From Megaleporinus macrocephalus (taxonomy: Eukaryota; Chordata; Actinopteri; Characiformes; Anostomidae), in NCBI GenBank assembly GCA_021613375.1, contig CM038720.1:8285462-8349461 (forward strand): a stretch of DNA of 64,000 nucleotides. Reading direction: 5' to 3'. Positions 1 through 10,420 of the stretch are shown one piece after another. The notes beneath the pieces were generated by a model. The model did not search any database and was not told the origin of the DNA. It saw only the letters and a list, made by a program, of their open reading frames with translations. Every line of letters starts with the position of its first letter. Position 1 is the first letter of the stretch. Position numbers and translations under genes: made by a program.

Positions 1-900
1 CACAGAGAGCATCATGAAGACCAAGGAACACACCAGGCAGGTCTGAGATACAAAAAGATTCCCCAAGCTTTAAACATCTCAGGGAGCACTGTGCATCCAA
101 TCATACTGAAATGGAAGGAGTATCAGACCACTGCAAATCTACCAAGACCCGGCCGTCCCTCTAAACTTTCAGCTTAAACAAGGAGAAGACTGATCAGAGA
201 TCAAGAGGCCCATGATCACTCTGGATGAACTGCAGAGATCTACAGCTGAGGTGGGAAAATCTGTCCATAGGACAACAATCAGTCATACACTGCACAAATC
301 TGGCCTTTATTGAAGAGTGGCAAGAAGAAAGCCATTTCTCAAAGATATCCATAAAAAGTTTTGTTTAAAGTTTGACACAAGCCACCTGGGAGACACACCA
401 AACATGTGGAAGAAGGTGCTCTGGTCAGATTAAACAAAAACCTAACCCACAATGCAAAACGTTATGTTTGGCATAAAAGCAACACAGCTCATCACCCTGA
501 ACACACCATCTCCACTGTCCAACATGGTGGTGGCAGCATCATGGTTTTCTTCAGCAGGGACGGGAAGATGGTTCAAATTGATGGGAAGATGGATGGAGCC
601 AAATAGAGGACCATTCTGGAAGAAAACCTGTTGGAGTCTGCAAAAGACCTGAGACTAGGACAGAGATTTATCGTCCAACAAGACAATGATCCAAAACATA
701 AAGCAAAATCTACAATGGACTGGTTTAAATAAACATATCCAGGTGCTAGAATGGCCAAGTCAAAGTCCAGACCTGAATCCAATCGAGAATCTGTGGAAAG
801 AGCTGACTGGTGTTACAGACGCTCTCCATCCAACCTCACTGAGCTCCAGCTGTTTTGCAAGGAAGAATGGGCAAAACTGATACGCCAAATGACTCGCAGC
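1..900 (+). pseudogene. Tc1-family transposase pseudogene (DD34E)
   Basis: Translating the three plus frames piecewise gives a Tc1 transposase. First comes a paired-like DNA-binding region (QAGLRYKKI near 40-60, then a GRPSKLSA linker near 150-170), then the catalytic core. All three acidic residues can be located: LWSD with its Asp codon at 428-430, QQDNDPKH with Asp at 682-684, and [11 protein letters not shown] with Glu at 785-787, about 34 codons after the second Asp as in DD34E enzymes. The frame is broken by stops (after LSA near 174-176, after WSD near 431-433) and by several indels, so no product can be made. The N-terminus lies before base 1. The family would cut and paste the element at TA sites. 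This is a dead copy. Confidence 0.85.
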
Positions 901-1159
901 TGTAATTGCAGCAAAAGGTGGCGCTACAAAGTATTAACGCAAGGGGGCCGAATAATATTGCACGTCCCACTTTTCAGTTTTTTATTTCTAAAAGAAAGTT
1001 TGAAATACCCAATAAATTTCGTTCCACTTCACGATTGTGTCCTACTTGTTGTTGAATGTTCACAAAAAATTACAATTTCATATCTTTATGTTGGAAGCCT
1101 GAAATGTGGCATAAAGGTTGAATAGTTCAAGGGGGCCGAATACTTTTGCAAGGCACTGT
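1..1159 (+). mobile_element. Tc1-like DNA transposon, left end outside the window
   Basis: The right terminus ends at about 1158 in the sequence aaggcactgta, preceded by gggggccgaatacttttgc, the end typical of fish Tc1-like elements. A second copy of the gggggccgaata motif lies inside at about 943-955, as expected for elements with long inverted ends. The interior carries a decayed transposase. The left inverted repeat is not in the window. The TA at the right edge fits a TA target site. Confidence 0.85.
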
Positions 1160-1532
1160 ATATACACATACCCTGGGAAATCACCTGGTTTCATAAAACA
1201 TGATCTGATGTACATCCAAGTCCTAAATATAGACAAACTCAATGTGTTTAACCTAATACAACACAAACAGTTCTTATATTTCATGTCTTTATTGGACACA
1301 TCCATTAAACATTCACAGTGCTGGTGGAAGAAGTAAGTGAACCCTTATACTAATGACTTCAATAAAAGCTAATTAGAGTCAGAAGTCAGCAAACCTGGAG
1401 TCCAATCAATGAAACGAGATTGGAGCGAAGTGTAGAGCTACTTTAACTTATAGAAGACACTCAAACATCCAGATTTTAACCAGAGACTCTTTTCTTTGGT
1501 ATTTAATTTATTAAACTGTAAATACTGTTTGA

Positions 1533-1629
1533 CCAGAGGAGGACTTGGTTCCTCCCAAGGTTTCTTCCTCCAGTCTGAGGAGGTTTTTTCTTGCCTCTGG
1601 CTTGCTCACAGGGGGATATATGTTGTAAC
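1533..1629 (-). repeat. RepC dispersed repeat, part 1 (split by hAT MITE)
   Basis: Reverse-orientation copy of the repeat seen at 48440-48725. It shares accagaggagga, ggttcctcccaaggtttctt and gcctctggcttgctc. The copy continues after the MITE at 2262. Confidence 0.7.
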
Positions 1630-2269
1630 TAGAGATGGACTGATCAGTGTTTTTGAGGCCGATTCCGATCGCCGATCACCTTTCAGCACGATCGGCAGAT
1701 AGCTGATACTGATCGAGGGCGGGGCTATATGCCACGGCAGGGATACATGTAGTTATTAGCGCAAGCAAGTCATGAAACATGGTCTAAACTGGTTTATTAC
1801 TATTTTTAACAAACTCATATGAAACAGAATAATATTTTAAACTAAATTAACAGTAAATAAACAAAGTAAATCAAACAAATATCCCCAATACTGCAATCAA
1901 TACATTTAGACCCTTAATTTAAAACTAAAAAAGCTAATTAAATACATGCAGTCATTAAGACTCTGTTATTTTAAACGACAATCTGTAATCGCGACGTTGC
2001 TGCTTTAGTCAGTCTGTTGAAAATGAAAGGGTGTGTATTTTCACCTAGTGGTTCAGATAGGAATTGCAGGGAGGGGGTTCTCCTCTTCCTGGATGAAACA
2101 CTAGCTGGAAATACAGAAATTAGGCCCATTTGTTTAAGGCCATCGATCGGCTCTTGGGATCGACTCTAAATTGGAGAAATATCCAATATCCAAAAATATT
2201 GCATATTTTGATTAAAAATCGTCCGATACCGATACATAGCCGATCGATCCTTCCATCTCTAGTTGTAAC
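1622..2269. mobile_element. hAT-type MITE with perfect 8-bp target duplication
   Basis: The element spans 1630-2261 (632 bp). It begins tagagatgga and ends tccatctcta, a perfect 10-bp inverted terminal match with 14 of 16 when extended. It is flanked on both sides by the same 8 bases, gttgtaac (1622-1629 and 2262-2269). An 8-bp duplication is the hAT-superfamily signature. There is no coding potential, so it is non-autonomous. It interrupts the RepC repeat, so it is the younger insertion. Confidence 0.9.
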
Positions 2270-2345
2270 TGTCTGTTTTCAAAACTTCTGTAAAGCTGCT
2301 TTAAGACAACATTGTTGTAAAAAACGATAAATAAATAAACGAATT
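2262..2345 (-). repeat. RepC dispersed repeat, part 2
   Basis: Continuation of the split RepC copy: ctgtaaagctgctttaagac, the reverse complement of the segment near 48485-48510, followed by an A-rich tail (aataaataaac). With part 1 it rebuilds the pre-insertion RepC copy. Confidence 0.65.
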
Positions 2346-2435
2346 GAATTTAATTAAGTTTTATAATAGTTTACGTAGATCAAATAAGTAAGCCAGGTCA
2401 TTTCAAAGGGTTCACACACTTTTGCTCACCACTGT

Positions 2436-3406
2436 ATGTGTGTGTATTTCTACTGAGCTCATTACAACCTCCGAATGGTTTAAACAGATACACATTCAGT
2501 TTCAATACAAGGCCCGAATGGGTCGAACGAGTGAAAAAGCATGTTCCCAAGAGTTAAGCCACTTGTTAATGTGTACCACTGCTTTTTTTTTTTTTTTTTT
2601 TTGGTTTGTGGAGCCCACAGACAACATCAAACAAGCGGAAAAAGCGGAGAGCAGTTTGGGCCCCCCGAGTTAATTACGCCAGCTCAGCTCGCCGAGCTCC
2701 AAGATTGATGATTCGGTAAATGTACGCAAAACCCACCAATTTACAGGAACAACCACCATTAAAAAAACAAAACCTCTTCATGAATAAAACAAAAGGCAGC
2801 ATTGTTCTTATCTACTTGATATGTACTCAAGAAATAGCATCAGTAGTAGCGCTGAGTCTGAATATTCATGAGTTCTGGGCTCTTCAGCTATGGATAATGG
2901 ATAAACGTGTGAGAAGAGGAGACGTGGTGGAATTTTCACTGGAGCCTGAGACGGCTGCTGCTGTATTGTCTCCGCCTGGCTGTGTGGGCTGAGGATGAGC
3001 CGGGGACGCGATGTTTCTTGGTGGATGCGTAAAAAGAGTGAGAAAATAACAGTAATCTAATCCTGTGATACGCCCGGCGTGCTAGAACAATACGCGGAGC
3101 GGCTCGACAAAGCGCGGACAGAAAACATCATGACAGCATAATAGATCCTGTTCAGATCGCTTCTCCAGATGGGTTATATCACTGGGGTCTGTTAGCTGTC
3201 TGATCGCCACCACAGTTGAAGGTTCTTTCAAACACTTAGTACGACTTTACTGGAACCCGTCTGCATAGAATCGATACGAGGTGACAGATGATGTGCTTAT
3301 GGGCTGTCGTAAGCTGTCATAACAGAATATGACCATTACCATAACCAGTGATTATCTCACACGGTAACGTGAGACTGATATATTATACTAAACATACACA
3401 GCTTAT
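2436..3406. other. No recognised gene; T20 run
   Basis: A run of 20 T lies at 2583-2602. An open frame at 2720-2992 (plus) has no recognisable domain. The segment at 2930-3120 is richer in G+C and CpG than its surroundings. Nothing else supports a gene. Confidence 0.4.
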
Positions 3407-3988
3407 AGGATGTGTCTCAAAACCTAGTGAGTGTCTAAGTAGGCTGTCTATGTAGGCAGCTGTTAAAGTAGCAGCGTTCTCTCCTCATCTCTCCTCATAA
3501 AACAGATTACTGAGACGCTCTAGTTAGAGAGAGACTGCGTCACGGCTTGTTCTCGCCCACTGCAGCACGGGACCGGTGTATTAGCTGGTTGCTAAGCTAC
3601 CAGCCAGCATCCAAAACAATAGCCAGAGGATTCAAAATCTCAAGTATAAAACTGCTAAATGGTGAAGGACTCGTTACAGAGTTGATAATAAAATACTGTT
3701 TTGTGTGATTATATGACCAGAAACACATTAAAACTCCAGAGCGAATCAAAATAACTCACATTTTAAAACCACTTCACTGCTCGTAGATTTGCCTGTGTTG
3801 CATCATGGGATTGTCTTAGCGGCTGAGGAAGATTCAATGCTTCCTTAAAATCAGGTCTAAATAAGGTTCCTCAGTAGACAGCATGTTTAAGGTATGTAAG
3901 AATTGGGACAGTCTAGACGTCTGGAGTGCATACTATGATATAAAATGCTGCCTATGTAGGAGCTCACTAGGTTTTGAGACACACCCCA
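3407..3988. mobile_element. MITE with long inverted ends, copy 1 (intact-looking)
   Basis: The left end tgtgtctcaaaacctagtga(g) at 3411-3431 is repeated exactly, inverted, at the right end (about 3965-3985), 21 bases. A second copy at 21168-22228 shares the whole interior, for example aggctgtctatgtaggcagc, cgttctctcctcatctctcc and gtgattatatgaccagaaac. The target duplication is ambiguous (A/T-rich, 2-3 bp). The superfamily was not determined. Confidence 0.8.
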
Positions 3989-4099
3989 TAATCTCTGCCA
4001 TGACATGTTGCCACCATGAATATGTCGATGTGATGTAGTCGAGTTCAAGTGAGCTGTTATTCGTACCGGAACCCATCTGCCAATGCGCTGTCTGCATTA

Positions 4100-4285
4100 G
4101 GAGTGCTCTAGCACTTCATCGATTGTCAATTTCTGACCACAGTCTCACTCCTGGCTGGATGTGTTTCAGGTGGTTGACCACTCTCCACCAAGCAGTAGCA
4201 CAGCTGTGCCTCATACATTTGTATCAGCACCACATACTGCCGTCTCAGTGTCAGTGCTGTGCAAAGAATGGGCCAAATGAAGTGT
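4100..4285 (+). repeat. Degraded RepB-like segment leading into the 42-bp array
   Basis: Fragments such as cactcctggctggatgtgtt and ggtggttgaccactctccac resemble parts of the RepB family, whose tail then appears at the array start (gtgtttctaata). The match is by eye and weak. Confidence 0.35.
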
Positions 4286-5465
4286 TTCTAATAACATGGC
4301 CAGTAAGTGGAAACAAAAGGCAGGTGTTTCTAATAAAGTGGCCAGTGAGAGGAAGTACAAGGTATGTGTTTCTAATAAAGTGGGCAGTGAGTGGAAACAA
4401 AAGGCAGGTGTTTCTAACAAAGTGGCCAGTGAGTGAAAAAACAAAAGGCAGGTGTTTCTAATAAAGTGGCCAGTAAGTGGAAACAAAAGGCAGGTGTTTC
4501 TAATAAAGTGGCCAGTGAGTGGAAACAAAAGGCAGGTGTTTCTAATAAAGTGGCCAGTGAGTGGAAACAAAAGGTATGTCTTTCTAATAAAGTGGCCAGT
4601 GAGTGGAAACAAAAGGCAGGTGTTTATAATAAAGTGGCCAATGAGTTTAAGTACAAGGTAGGTGTTTATAATAAAGTGTCCAGTGAGAGGAAGTACAAGG
4701 TAGGTGTTTATAATAAAGTGTCCAGTGAGAGGAAGTACAAGGTAGGTGTTTATAATAAAGTGTCCAGTGAGTGGAAGTACAAGGTAGGTGTTTCTAATAA
4801 AGTGGCCAGAGAGTGGAAGTACAAGGTAGGTGTTTCCCATTGTAGTTCCACTCACTGGCCACTTTAAGAGAGCTATAAAGTGTGTAAACATAAAATCTAG
4901 GTGATTCTAATAAAGTGGCCAGGTGAATGAAAATAGAAGGTAGGTGTTTCTAATAAAGTGGCCAATTGGTGGAAGTACAAGCTAGGTGTTTCAAAGAAAG
5001 AGGCCAGTGAATAGAAGTACAAATTCAAGGTTTCTAATAAAGTGTCCAGAGAGTGGAAGTGGAAGGTAAATGTTTCCAATAAAGTGGCCAATTGGTGGAA
5101 GTACAAGCTAGGTGTTTCTAAGAAAGAGGCCAGTGAATAGAAGTACAAAGTCAAGGTTTCTAATAAAGTGTCCAGAGAGTGGAAGTGGAAGGTAAATGTT
5201 TCCAATAAAGTGGCCAGTGAGTGGAAATAAAACATAGGGTTCATAACAAAGTGGTCAGTGAGTGGAGAAGAAAGTTAGTGTTTCCAATAAAGTGTCCAGT
5301 GAGTGGAAATAAAACATAGGGTTCATAATAAAGTGGTCGGTGAGTGGAAGTAGAAAGTGTTTCCAATAAAGTGGACATTAAATGGAAGTACAAGGAAGGT
5401 GTTTCCAATAAAGTTGCCAGTGAGTGGAAGTATAAGGTAGGTGTTTCCAATAAAGTGGTCAGAAA
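4286..5465 (+). repeat. Minisatellite, unit about 42 bp, about 28 copies
   Basis: The unit reads approximately gtttctaataaagtggccag then tgagtggaaacaaaaggcaggt. The first half of the array is homogeneous. From about 4890 the copies diverge (caattggtgg, aaagaggcc variants, cataacaaagtggtc). Because the unit is a multiple of three, it leaves long open frames on both strands (4211-4891 minus, 4433-4867 plus), which are not genes. The taataaagtggccagtgagtg core equals the tail of the RepB repeat. Confidence 0.9.
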
Positions 5466-5669
5466 TGAAAGACTACATTGAGAAACCATTACAGACAGAC
5501 TGAACCACTTCAAAAACATACACTGGCTATACATCACTATTCATGACTGTTGTCCTACAATTGCTGTCAAAACTTTATGATATTGTTGACAATATTGTGA
5601 CATTGTTTTGCTTCTGTCCTCTAAAACTGACGCAGGATCACAGTGTTCCTCTGACCTCCTCGCATGATC

Positions 5670-5759
5670 CAGCAGTAGACTCCTCTTGTTATTTTTGTCC
5701 AGGTGGTAGGCAATGAAGGAGCCGCGCAGTCTCTCTGCTATAACGATGCGGTCAAAGTC
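5670..5759 (-). pseudogene. pipox-like exon 1 fragment (FAD-binding N-terminus), decayed
   Basis: On the minus strand an open frame (5930 down to 5541) contains FDRIVIAERLRGSFIAYHL followed by DKNNKRSLLL. This fits the N-terminus of peroxisomal sarcosine/pipecolate oxidase, where a beta strand, a GxGxxG dinucleotide-binding turn and an alpha helix bind FAD (family pattern D-x-IVIGAGIQGSF-x-AYHLAK). Here the glycines of GAGIQG have become AERLRG, with only the last Gly kept, so FAD binding would be lost. The expected continuation (LEQ-x-x-LPHSRG) does not follow. It lies on the opposite strand to the two other pipox-like pieces at 9.7 and 20.8 kb. The family identity is from memory of the enzyme. 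The loss of function is inferred. A chance match cannot be excluded but seems unlikely over 29 residues. Confidence 0.5.
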
Positions 5760-6448
5760 CTGCTGGGAGCTCCTGGTCCCAGCTCTAGTTAGCCCTGTCA
5801 CTCTGCGCTCCCCTGTAGACCTGACTGACGGCCAGCCTCTCCCTCTCACCTCTCGCACAGCTGCTTCACTCTCTCCACAGTGTTCCCTCAGAGGGCTAAA
5901 GGTCCTGCTTATTCTCAAAGTGCCGGGCAATCGATACTCAGCGGAATGTTAAAGTAAATCTTATCATGCAGAGAGGAGCTGTTACACATAACAGGGACAT
6001 TAGCGGCGCTTCAGTCTCTCCCAGCGTGTACAGGAGATGAAGAGATAAGCAAGGAGAATACCTTATCGGACTGTGTACCATGAAGGTGGACCTGGAGCTG
6101 GGCCCAAGCTTTGGAGATGCTTGCACATGACCTTGTAAGGACTCGATTCTGCATACACTGCCAATCCACTTCATTAGAAAAGCAAAACTATACATACATA
6201 TATATACAATATAGTTGTCTGAGGCAGTTAACACACACATAAGCAGACTGTGTCAACAAGAGTGGCTTACCAACAACTACAAAGAGATATCTTCATCCTA
6301 AAGGCCTTCTAGGCCTCCAGAAAAGGGATAGAGGTAGATACAACCAAGCATGCTCTCCCATAGGTTACACTTCAGAAGCTGAAGTTGCATCAAATAGCCT
6401 GCTAACCACAAAATTAGAGGGTGGCAGAGGAATTAACCAATCAGGGTC
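5760..6448. other. No recognised gene
   Basis: Apart from the minus-strand open frame that runs into the pipox-like fragment up to 5930, nothing recognisable. A short AT-alternating stretch lies near 6190-6215. Confidence 0.35.
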
Positions 6449-6497
6449 ACCTGAACTGAGTGGTTGACCTCAGTGTGGCGTGGCCTTCACTGGCCAG
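6449..6497 (+). repeat. 49-bp dispersed segment, copy 1
   Basis: Begins acctgaactgagtggttgac and ends ggccttcactggccag. It matches 11524-11572 at 45 of 49 positions by my count. Flanking DNA differs. Confidence 0.7.
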
Positions 6498-6594
6498 CCT
6501 ATAAGTGATTACATGAGTTGTCAATACTCCATTCATTAATGGTCAGGGTCAACCAATTAACCAATTTGGTTAACAATTTGGTGAGCACTGGATC

Positions 6595-6820
6595 AGTGGT
6601 CTTCAATCCTCGTGAAGATCTTGCAATGTTTAGTTCCAATCTGTATCCATTAAGCTGTCCTGCTCATTAACACTTAATTACTTAACTAGACTTACTTACT
6701 ATCTGATCCAGCCAACCAGGGTCTTGCAAAGAGGATGATTGGCTAGGGAGGTGTAGCAAACTGTGGTTGGAGCCAGGTTCTCCAGGTTGCAAACAGGGCT
6801 GGAGACTTGTGCTCTAGGCA
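6595..6820. mobile_element. Foldback-type MITE-like repeat, degenerate
   Basis: The left part (agtggtcttcaatcctcgtg, tttagttccaatctg) and the inverted right part (ggttggagccaggttctcca, gggctggagacttgtgctct) resemble two arms of a known kind of fish palindromic repeat (tggtctccaaccctg ... tttagctccaac). The middle holds gatccagccaaccagg. Arms are imperfect. Confidence 0.45.
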
Positions 6821-7570
6821 TTCTGGAAGTTCTAGATACATGGCTGACAGTAAATATGAGTGATACACCTGACCAATGCATTTTAGCTTGAAATTAGAAG
6901 TGAACTGTATCATACTGTACTGTATACTGTATGTAACTTTCATATATGATGTTATATCTGTTACAAGCTTCAATTAAAACATGAAAAGCTTCTACAACTA
7001 TATTCCCTACAGTATTATTGTTATTATTAAATTTTATTGTAGAGGTGTTCCACCATTTTTGACTTGGTTTTGGCATTTACGGCCCAAACTGATGGTCTTG
7101 CTCTTATAGTGACTGCTTCCCCGTGGATCTTGTGACCACAAGGCAAAGAGATGCAGTGGAACACTATGTTTTCAACAAGTGGTCTTTATTGGACACTACA
7201 GCAGAGGAAAACCCACCGCTCAACCCTGTTCAAGGCAGGCAGGTCACCTCTAACCAGACTCTCCTTGACGGTAGGCACCAACACTGCACCACTAGCCCAG
7301 CACATCTTTTCAAAGCTTTTCTCCGTGGCAACCCATTATTATTTACAGTTCTCATCTAATACCTGCTTTGACTGCTCAGTACTTTATTAAGCTAAATCAA
7401 GATTGCTGCTGAAGGAACTGAATACGTTGATACAATGTCTGGGGCGTCCAGGAGAAATCTGGAACCTAACTTTGTTCTTCAAACTGGAGCTCAAGATATG
7501 ATCTACTTCTTTCACAATAAGATATTCATGTTACTTTGTATTGTATGTATGATTATTTACATCTGTTCTA

Positions 7571-7573
<3 letters not shown>
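6821..7573. other. No recognised gene
   Basis: Single-copy looking. Short open frames at 7123-7390 have no recognisable domain. Confidence 0.35.

Positions 7574-7635
<62 letters not shown>
7574..7635. repeat. (TA)n microsatellite, about 30 repeats
   Basis: Uninterrupted alternating T and A for about 60 bases. It can form a cruciform. Confidence 0.98.
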
Positions 7636-7638
<3 letters not shown>

Positions 7639-8364
7639 TAGATAGCCAGAACAGTTACAAGATTTAAAGATTATTGCAAGTACCACCTGGCAAGTATGGA
7701 GCATGTGGACACACCTCCAAGGCCAATAGCGGGTCAACATAATATTATAGCTGGACTATGTAGGAAAAAAAAATATGGTCAGTGGAGTCATTTCTATCTA
7801 GATGGGAGTGGCTCAACAAGTGGCTCATCTCAACAAATGGCTCATCTCAACTGTCTTTTCCAGAATCCGCAGGGCAAGAGTGGTCATTGGTTTTCAAAAC
7901 AATGTAAATCATATGCTGTAGGCTTCTCACTCATCAATGGGAGATTTTAGATTAACACCACCATGATCAAAACACCAGTCAGGGACCTATCTTTGGAAAG
8001 GGTGGCATTCCCTCTTTAATGGGGTCCTAATATTCTTTAAACTTCAAGAAACAAAGGGATGAATAGACGACAAGTAGAGGAGTGCAGGACAATGTGTTTG
8101 GGGACCTGCCCTGAGTGAGTACATGCAATTTGGTGGCTGTAGGTTTAACAAAGCCAGAATGTTTGGGGGTGCTTGAAAATGAATGGGACTCTATCTAACG
8201 TCTGTCGGTTGAGCGGAAGTTGACCGGAATCCGTGCATCTGATCAAAAAGCTGTATGCAAGCAAGAATCACACAATCAGATTGGACAATCTGAGCTGGGA
8301 CAGTGTTGATATTTAAAAACTGTGGGACGAGTTACATAGCAAGGATTTGGCAGAAAGCAAAAAA
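7636..8364. other. No recognised gene
   Basis: Nothing identifiable. A short local duplication, gtggctcatctcaacaa / atggctcatctcaactg, lies at about 7820-7855. Confidence 0.35.
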
Positions 8365-8752
8365 AGGGCTGTGTATTGACAAGAACCTGGCGATACAATA
8401 CGTATTGTGATACAGCGGACACGATTCAGTAAATTTTGATATATTGCAATACTACAAGCAAAGTGATATACTGTGATTTTTCAAATCCTATTATTAAAAC
8501 ACACCACTATATTAACAGGTTGCCAGTGCTTACAATAGCATTGCGCCCTTGTACTGCTTGTTAATGTTGGAGTGGAGTTGAAAATGGATTACAACACTGC
8601 CATCTAGTGGTCAGAGGTTTAAACACAACACACAATGATTCACTGTCTGCCAGGAATCTGTGTATCGATACTGTGTTTTTGAGAATCGATACAGTATCGC
8701 CAAACATAATATCCCGATATTCTATATTTTCAATATTTTTTTACTCCCCTAC
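8365..8752 (-). mobile_element. hAT MITE, tandem copy A
   Basis: Same family as the element at 62246-62631, in the opposite orientation. It begins gggctgtgtattgacaagaa and ends ttactcccctacc. Shared interior: acactgccatctagtggtca, ttaatgttggagtgga and cgatactgtgtttttgagaa. It is followed directly by (ATCT)n. Confidence 0.85.
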
Positions 8753-8776
8753 CATCTATCTATCTATCTATCTATT
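8752..8776 (+). repeat. (ATCT)n microsatellite at MITE joint
   Basis: About six ATCT repeats between MITE copies A and B. Confidence 0.95.
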
Positions 8777-9152
8777 ACGGCTGTGTATTGGAAAGAACCT
8801 GGCGATAAAATACATATTGTGATACAGCAGTCACGATTCAGTATATTGTGATATATTGCGATACTACAAGCAAAGTGATATATTGCATATTTTTCAAATC
8901 CTACTATTAAAACACACCACTATATAAACAGGTTTATCAATGCTTACAATAGCATTGCACTTGTACTGCTTGTTAATGTTGGAGTGGAGCTGAAAATAGA
9001 TTACAACACTGCCATCTAGTGGTCAGAGGTTTAAACACAACACTCAATGACTCACTGTCTGCCAGGAATCTATGTATCAATACTGTGTTTTTGAGAATCG
9101 ATACAGTATCACTAAACATAATATCCTGATTTGATATTTTTTTACGCCCCTA
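8777..9152 (-). mobile_element. hAT MITE, tandem copy B
   Basis: Starts acggctgtgtattggaaaga and ends tttacgcccctacc. Closely similar to copy A throughout, including the tagtggtcagaggtttaaac segment. Confidence 0.85.
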
Positions 9153-9235
9153 CCATCTATCCATCCATCCATCTATCCATCCATCCATCCATCCATCCAT
9201 CCATCCATCCATCCATCCATCCATCCGTCTATCTG

Positions 9236-9269
<34 letters not shown>

Positions 9270-9270
9270 A
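9153..9270 (+). repeat. (ATCC)n(ATCT)n microsatellite at MITE joint
   Basis: About 118 bp of ATCC followed by ATCT repeats, separating copies B and C. Confidence 0.97.
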
Positions 9271-9613
9271 CGGCTGTGTATTGGCACGAACCTGGCGATA
9301 AAATACGTATTGTGATACAGCGGTCACGATTCAGTATATTGTGATATATTGTGATACTACAAGCAAAGTGATACATTGCATATTTTTCAAATCCTACTAT
9401 TAAAACACTATATTAACAGGTTTATCAATGCTTACAATAGCATTGCGCCCTTGTACTGCTTGTTAATGTTGGAGTGGAGCTGAAATTGTTTAAACACAAA
9501 ACACAGTGATTCACTGTCTGCCAGGAATCTGTTTATCAATACTGTGTTTTTGAGAATCTATACAGTATCACTAAACATAATATCCCGATATTCGTTATTT
9601 TCTTACACCCCTA
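9269..9613 (-). mobile_element. hAT MITE, tandem copy C, internally deleted
   Basis: Starts cacggctgtgtattggcacg and ends cttacacccctacta, again followed by a short ATCT/ATCC tract. A block of about 40 bp around the ccatctagtggtcagag motif is missing compared with A and B. Confidence 0.85.
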
Positions 9614-9695
9614 CTATCTATCCATCTATGCTGCTGTTTGTACTGCTGCTACACTGTCATGGGAGCTCTTGTGGCCAAATAAGGATCAATCACAG

Positions 9696-9827
9696 GACTT
9701 CTGCACACAAGTGATAGAAAAGTGCTACTGGCGATGGGCTCAGCTGGAGAAAGAAACCAGTGTCACACTGTTCACGTGGATGACGAGTGACCTCTCGGTA
9801 CTAGAACAGATTGTCCTGCCACACTCA
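9696..9827 (+). pseudogene. pipox-like exon 2 fragment, decayed and possibly rearranged
   Basis: The plus frame gives QDFCTQVIEKCYWRWAQLEK followed by ETSVTLF (about 9693-9773). It resembles the segment of peroxisomal sarcosine/pipecolate oxidase just after the substrate-side RxIRKAY region (family pattern EDFYTxMMxECYxxWAQLExExG). Eight codons later the same frame reads LEQIVLPHS (9801-9827), which resembles the family LEQFxLPHSRGSSHG segment. In the enzyme that segment lies before the EDFYT stretch, so the order here is reversed. Either the locus is rearranged or the second match is chance. The expected TGLL strand is not clear. The frame ends at 9887. A possible donor site, cag followed by gtggaa, lies near 9834. 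No functional product is expected. Confidence 0.5.
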
Positions 9828-9994
9828 AAACAGGTGGAAAGCCCTACATGGTCACCCCGTGTGATTTTTCTTTCCGGCAAAATTTGATTAAGTCATTTTA
9901 CAGGTTTCTAGCGTCCTCTTTTCCAACGAGTCCGCTACAATTCTGAAAACCTCTCTCATAGCTGAACCAAACACCGCAGGGCTGTACATGATCG

Positions 9995-10420
9995 ATCTGG
10001 GCTTTATGGTTTCTCTAAAGCATCATCACGCAAATATGATTCTTACATGGTAGAGTGATCATCACACTTAACACTCTCTCTAGCTCTACTAGTTAAGACA
10101 ATGTTAACATGGTATGTGCTTTTGGGAACCTGAACTGAATATGAACTGAACTACAGTTTGCTAGCTAGCTATGACTTCAACAAGCCCCTGCATCTTCCCT
10201 GGATGTCAGAATTTGCAGAACAACTTGGTCTCCTTACTTAAATTCCCTAAGAATGGAGAGATATAGAAGAGGTGGACTGAAGTTCATAAAAAAAAAGTTA
10301 ATAGAGCCTATGTTCACCACCAACACAGATAATCTGCTGTTACTCGTGCTTTCATCTGGTGATTTAATGCAATGTTAACTGTCATCATTTCCTGTAACAA
10401 TAGTTTAAACATACATATCT
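9995..10420 (+). repeat. Local duplication, left copy (flank of 20-bp array)
   Basis: gtttctctaaagcatcatca at about 10009, then gattcttacatggtagag and catcacacttaacactctct, recur at 11446-11515 right after the array. Further on both copies contain cagtttgctagcta and a THAP-like segment. Confidence 0.7.
10171..10323 (+). pseudogene. THAP zinc-finger remnant, N-terminal half
   Basis: From an ATG at 10171 the frame reads MTSTSPCIFPGCQNLQNN followed by LVSLLKFPKNGEI, a stop at 10264-10266, then KRWTEVH. This matches the start of a THAP domain: two Cys of the C2CH zinc site (C-x4-C here), the SLxxFPK motif and the basic-Trp (KRW) motif. The later Cys-x2-His pair is not found downstream. THAP fingers bind DNA in P-element-type transposases and in host regulators. 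A transposon origin is more likely here, because a second degraded copy lies at 12310-12410 in duplicated DNA. Confidence 0.55.

Larger units (their letters stand above)
1171..2434. mobile_element. Non-autonomous DNA transposon, composite and truncated
   Basis: The right end (aaagggttcacacacttttg then ctcaccactgta, about 2404-2434), read in reverse, matches the left part at 1171-1195: accctttgaaatgacctgg against accctgggaaatcacctgg. The outer part of the left end is missing where the Tc1-like element abuts. The interior at 1280-1420 resembles a widespread fish repeat (a segment reading cagtgctggtggaagaagtaag and later gagtccaatcaatgaaacgag). It carries a RepC copy, itself split by a hAT MITE. 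Confidence 0.55.

Noticed and set aside
751..1125. 124-codon open frame in the Tc1-like element
   Set aside because: It is out of frame with the transposase. The real reading there is [11 protein letters not shown] in another frame.
4211..4891. 226-codon minus-strand open frame, hydrophobic repeats LTGHFI
   Set aside because: It is a translation of the 42-bp minisatellite, whose unit is a multiple of three. No start context, domain or composition supports a gene.
5541..5930. Complete small gene on the minus strand
   Set aside because: Only about 30 residues resemble a known family. The rest has no match, and the FAD-binding glycines are lost.
7435..7740. Open frames ending in a Tyr-Ile repeat
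   Set aside because: They are encoded by the (TA)n microsatellite.
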